Of a stretch of DNA of 64,000 nt, positions 61,751 to 64,000 are shown in pieces (position 1 is the first letter of the stretch; every line of letters begins with the position of its first letter). Source of the DNA: a virus; IMG/VR virus record IMGVR_UViG_3300025617_000013, positions 23,664 through 87,663 of that record, one strand, 5' to 3'. A program made the position numbers and the translations under genes. The notes beneath the pieces were generated by a model that saw nothing but the letters and a program-made list of their open reading frames with translations, did no database searches and was not told the DNA's origin.

Positions 61751-62002
61751 ATGGCATTAACAAAACAAAAAGTACAAGATAAAGTAGAAATAGTATCTAC
61801 TTTTAAACACATTCAAATTCGTTACTCTAATCAAATATTAGAAGATGGAGTAGTAATTTCTGATTCATTTGAGCGTACCGTAGTATCTTGCGGTGAATAC
61901 GATAAAGCAGATGAACATAACGTAAGAGCAATAGCAGATGCAGTTTGGACAGAAGAAATAGTTGAAGCATATCAAGCCTCTCAAGTACAAACAGTAGAGT
62001 AA
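61751..62002 (+). CDS. Small fibre-partner protein B (83 aa)
   Basis: 83 residues, paralogous to the protein at 57360: DKVEIVSTFKHIQIR, EDGV, VWTEEIVEAYQASQVQTVE. The last 30 or so bases of both genes are nearly identical and run into the same TATTTATA. Duplicated fibre-plus-partner cassettes explain this. Confidence 0.65.
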   Translation: MALTKQKVQDKVEIVSTFKHIQIRYSNQILEDGVVISDSFERTVVSCGEYDKADEHNVRAIADAVWTEEIVEAYQASQVQTVE

Positions 62003-62027
62003 AATATTTATAAACAAAGCACCAAAG
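62000..62027 (+). promoter_or_regulatory. Late-promoter-like TATTTATA, diverged third copy of the repeat
   Basis: The sequence opens like the 37-bp repeat (TAAAATATTTATA at 62000-62012), then diverges but keeps ACCAAAG. The octamer ends 23 nt before the ATG at 62036. Confidence 0.5.
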
Positions 62028-62035
62028 CATAACTA

Positions 62036-64000
62036 ATGAAAATATACAACCCCACAGGATTTAGCTCAAATCTAACAGGATCTTTTACAGGATCATTTAA
62101 AGGAGAGTTCGACGGAATATTCTCTGAAGAAACCTCAAATAATATTTCAGGAGCATTTGAGGAAGTATCCTCTTCTTTATCAGCACGTATATCTTCAAAT
62201 GAAAGTAATGTTAGTTCTTTAAATTCTTCTACTTCTTCCTACCTTTTAAACTCCACAGATACTTTAGATGGAGATTTAACTGTTACGGGAACAATCACGG
62301 CCCAAGAATTTCATACAGAATTTGTTTCTTCTTCAATAATCTATGAATCAGGTTCAACTAAGTTTGGAGATACTTCTGATGATATTCATTCATTTTCAGG
62401 CTCTTTAAGAGTAAAAGGTTCAGGAGATCATTATTTCACTGACGGTAACGTAGGTATTGGTACGACTAGTCCTGGTAGTTACGACACTGCTATAATAGGC
62501 AGCGGTCATAAGTTCTTAAACGTTCAAGCTAGCTCTACTAATTACGCAGTACAAACATTAGCAGGTAATAGCAGTACAAATGGAAATAGACTAGGTTATT
62601 TAACTTTTGTTAATAACAATAATAGCGCCACTTATAAATATTCTGCTTGGATAGGTTCTGAAATAGAAGGTACAACTGCAAACAAACAAGGTGGAAGGTT
62701 AATTTTCTCAACTACTTCAGATAATTCAACAGCTGGACCTATTGAACGAATGCGCATTAACGCATCAGGTAACGTAGGTATCGGGACTACTAGTCCTAGT
62801 GCTAAGTTACAAGTTACTGGAGCAAGTGGAGCAATCTCAGGTACGGGAATGACGTACTTAAATAATTCAGATGATGCATTTTCTTTAGTAATTAACAATG
62901 CAGGTAATTCATCTCAAAATGATAGAGGCGTATTTGATGCTAGAGTAGGAGATAGTTCTGTGTTTAGGATAAATAACTCTGGCAACGTAGGGATCGGAAC
63001 GACTAGTCCTGGAAGTAGAAGACTAAGCGTTGTTAAAGATAGTGGTATTACCTCTGGTTTTAATGATATAACAGAGTTTTTAGATACAACTTTAGGTGGT
63101 GGTGGTTCAGTAAGTTTAAATATTGGTAGAGCAAATAGTACTAAAAACTTAGGTAAAATGGCGTTTAAATATGCCAGCTCAGGCTCTAATAATAACGAAT
63201 TGAACTTTGGGTTTTATGATGCTGATAATTTGATGACCATACAAGCAGGCGGTAACGTTGGGATCGGGACGACTAGTCCAGCATCTAAACTACATATAAA
63301 AACGTCTGTTGATAATAGTGTTGCTCAAGGATTAGTTATTGAGAGAAGCGCAAACAGTGATAAGGGTTATATAAATTATAACGGAGGTGGATTTCAGTTT
63401 AGGTCAACAGTGGGGGACCCTATTGTATTTGGTGAAACAGACGCTGAACATATGCGAATCTTGCCTGACGGTAACGTCGGTATCGGAACGACTAATCCTG
63501 CTAAAAAACTTACGGTTAATGGTAGCTTTAAACTTGGTACAAATGCTTATATTGAATACGGAGGTGTTTATCCTTATACTATAACAACTGCAAATACAGC
63601 AGCAGTTGGTAATTTGGTTTTTAGTGCAGGTTTAGGAAGTGCTGCATACGAATCAAAAATAGATTTACAAGGAACTAACGCAGCAGGCGTTGCTGGTATA
63701 ACATTATCCACTGCTGCAACTGCTAGAATGGTTGTAACTGCAGACGGCAACGTAGGTATAGGTAGGACTGATCCTGGAGCAAAAATGGCTTTTGGAAATT
63801 TTGTAGATACAAACGGATATGATATAGGTACAATACGTTTTTATGATAATAATGATGGTATAATCTACGGTATTGGTGTAAGTAATAATCAATTTAATTT
63901 AAGAGCTGGTACAACTTCTGATGGTTTTGCTTTTTGGGCTGGAACTAGCCATAGAATGCAAATTCAAGCAACCACCGGTAACGTAGGAATCGGTACGACT
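62036..64000 (+). CDS. Fibre/adhesin paralogue 5 (3' truncated by window)
   Basis: The frame opens at ATG 62036 (MKIYNPTGFSSNLTGSFTGS) and stays open to the window end, about 655 codons. FKGEFDGIFSEETSNNISGAF is followed by the shared trunk (TLDGDLTVTGTITAQEFHTE, SGSTKFGDTSDD) and at least six NVGIGTTSP-type turns. It has no stop in the window, so the tip is unknown. It belongs to the tandem fibre array. Confidence 0.8.
   Translation, partial: MKIYNPTGFSSNLTGSFTGSFKGEFDGIFSEETSNNISGAFEEVSSSLSARISSNESNVSSLNSSTSSYLLNSTDTLDGDLTVTGTITAQEFHTEFVSSSIIYESGSTKFGDTSDDIHSFSGSLRVKGSGDHYFTDGNVGIGTTSPGSYDTAIIGSGHKFLNVQASSTNYAVQTLAGNSSTNGNRLGYLTFVNNNNSATYKYSAWIGSEIEGTTANKQGGRLIFSTTSDNSTAGPIERMRINASGNVGIGTTSPSAKLQVTGASGAISGTGMTYLNNSDDAFSLVINNAGNSSQNDRGVFDARVGDSSVFRINNSGNVGIGTTSPGSRRLSVVKDSGITSGFNDITEFLDTTLGGGGSVSLNIGRANSTKNLGKMAFKYASSGSNNNELNFGFYDADNLMTIQAGGNVGIGTTSPASKLHIKTSVDNSVAQGLVIERSANSDKGYINYNGGGFQFRSTVGDPIVFGETDAEHMRILPDGNVGIGTTNPAKKLTVNGSFKLGTNAYIEYGGVYPYTITTANTAAVGNLVFSAGLGSAAYESKIDLQGTNAAGVAGITLSTAATARMVVTADGNVGIGRTDPGAKMAFGNFVDTNGYDIGTIRFYDNNDGIIYGIGVSNNQFNLRAGTTSDGFAFWAGTSHRMQIQATTGNVGIGTT

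Larger units (their letters stand above)
47690..64000 (+). repeat. In-frame NVGIGTTSP-type repeat array across fibre genes
   Basis: A DNA unit of about 30 bp, beginning GGTAACGTAGGTATCGG and ending ACGACTAGTCCT, recurs in every large fibre gene of the cluster. Examples lie near 47910, 48118, 49468, 49708, 54651, 54843, 55117, 55531, 60042, 62442, 62770, 62982, 63250 and 63470, and the last runs off the window at about 63977. It always encodes NVGIGTTSP or a close variant. The nucleotide sequence is more uniform than the protein requires, including a repeated ACTAGT. An ERMRI-encoding unit (GAACGTATGCGTATT) recurs beside it. Confidence 0.85.

Noticed and set aside
1381-63892. Minus-strand open frames, many rich in Ser, Val and Pro or in His and Leu
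   Set aside because: Each lies opposite a supported + strand gene and its composition mirrors the repetitive opposite strand. No start context, motif or intergenic space supports expression.
47690-64000. Regularly repeated DNA units might be a CRISPR array
   Set aside because: Every unit is in frame inside long fibre genes, intervals are far larger and unequal, and the encoded peptide is a known fibre repeat type.
47217-64000. A diversity-generating retroelement changing fibre tips
   Set aside because: No reverse transcriptase, template repeat or adenine-biased variable copy is seen in the window.

Overview
This window is part of the genome of a large tailed phage with T4-type (myovirus) head and neck genes. 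Every gene I can support lies on the + strand. The identification rests on a run of recognisable proteins: large terminase, portal, prohead protease, acidic scaffold, major capsid protein, PhoH-like ATPase and gp13/gp14/gp15-like neck and tail-completion proteins. The DNA is AT-rich. Start codons are preceded by A/T-rich leaders with almost no Shine-Dalgarno sequence, and there is a Bacteroidetes-type glycosyltransferase-like gene (DUF6734-like). Both point to a Bacteroidota, probably flavobacterial, host, but this is inference. No integrase, tRNA, rRNA, CRISPR array or insertion sequence was seen.

Layout. (1) 1-8650: the 3' part of a giant repetitive fibre or tail protein ending in an S74 self-cleaving chaperone. 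(2) 8659-12723: a glycosyltransferase-like gene, a GIY-YIG-like protein and small unknown genes, ending in a minimal kinase-fold protein. (3) 12770-19731: a primase, a RecB/Cas4-like nuclease, a P-loop kinase, a nucleotidyltransferase fused to a zincin-like domain, a HAD phosphatase, a coiled-coil/membrane protein and several small basic proteins. (4) 19771-27967: three large mosaic proteins that share modules, then a PD-(D/E)XK-like protein. (5) 27970-38308: terminase, portal, prohead protease, scaffold and capsid. (6) 38374-43346: PhoH and neck/tail-completion genes. (7) 43346 to the window end: a tandem array of paralogous fibre or adhesin genes built from NVGIGTTSP repeats, interleaved with small genes of 57, 63 and 83 codons.

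Two signals tie the regions together. First, an octamer TATTTATA (the reverse complement of the T4 late-promoter octamer) sits in about a dozen intergenic gaps, usually 14-26 nt before a start codon, and looks like this phage's late promoter. Separately, TTG-17-TAnATT (sigma70-like) promoters precede the nuclease-like, primase and HAD genes. Second, about ten otherwise unrelated proteins begin with a short amphipathic peptide of the form (K/R)LSxIILE. It resembles the T4 capsid-targeting sequence that the prohead protease removes after (I/L)xE. If this is right, the kinase-like protein, P-loop kinase, HAD phosphatase and mosaic proteins may be packaged inside the capsid and delivered into the host with the DNA. 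That is the most promising undescribed system here.

The expected sheath and tube genes (gp18, gp19) are not between terminase and portal, where T4-type marine phages usually carry them, and are not elsewhere in the window.
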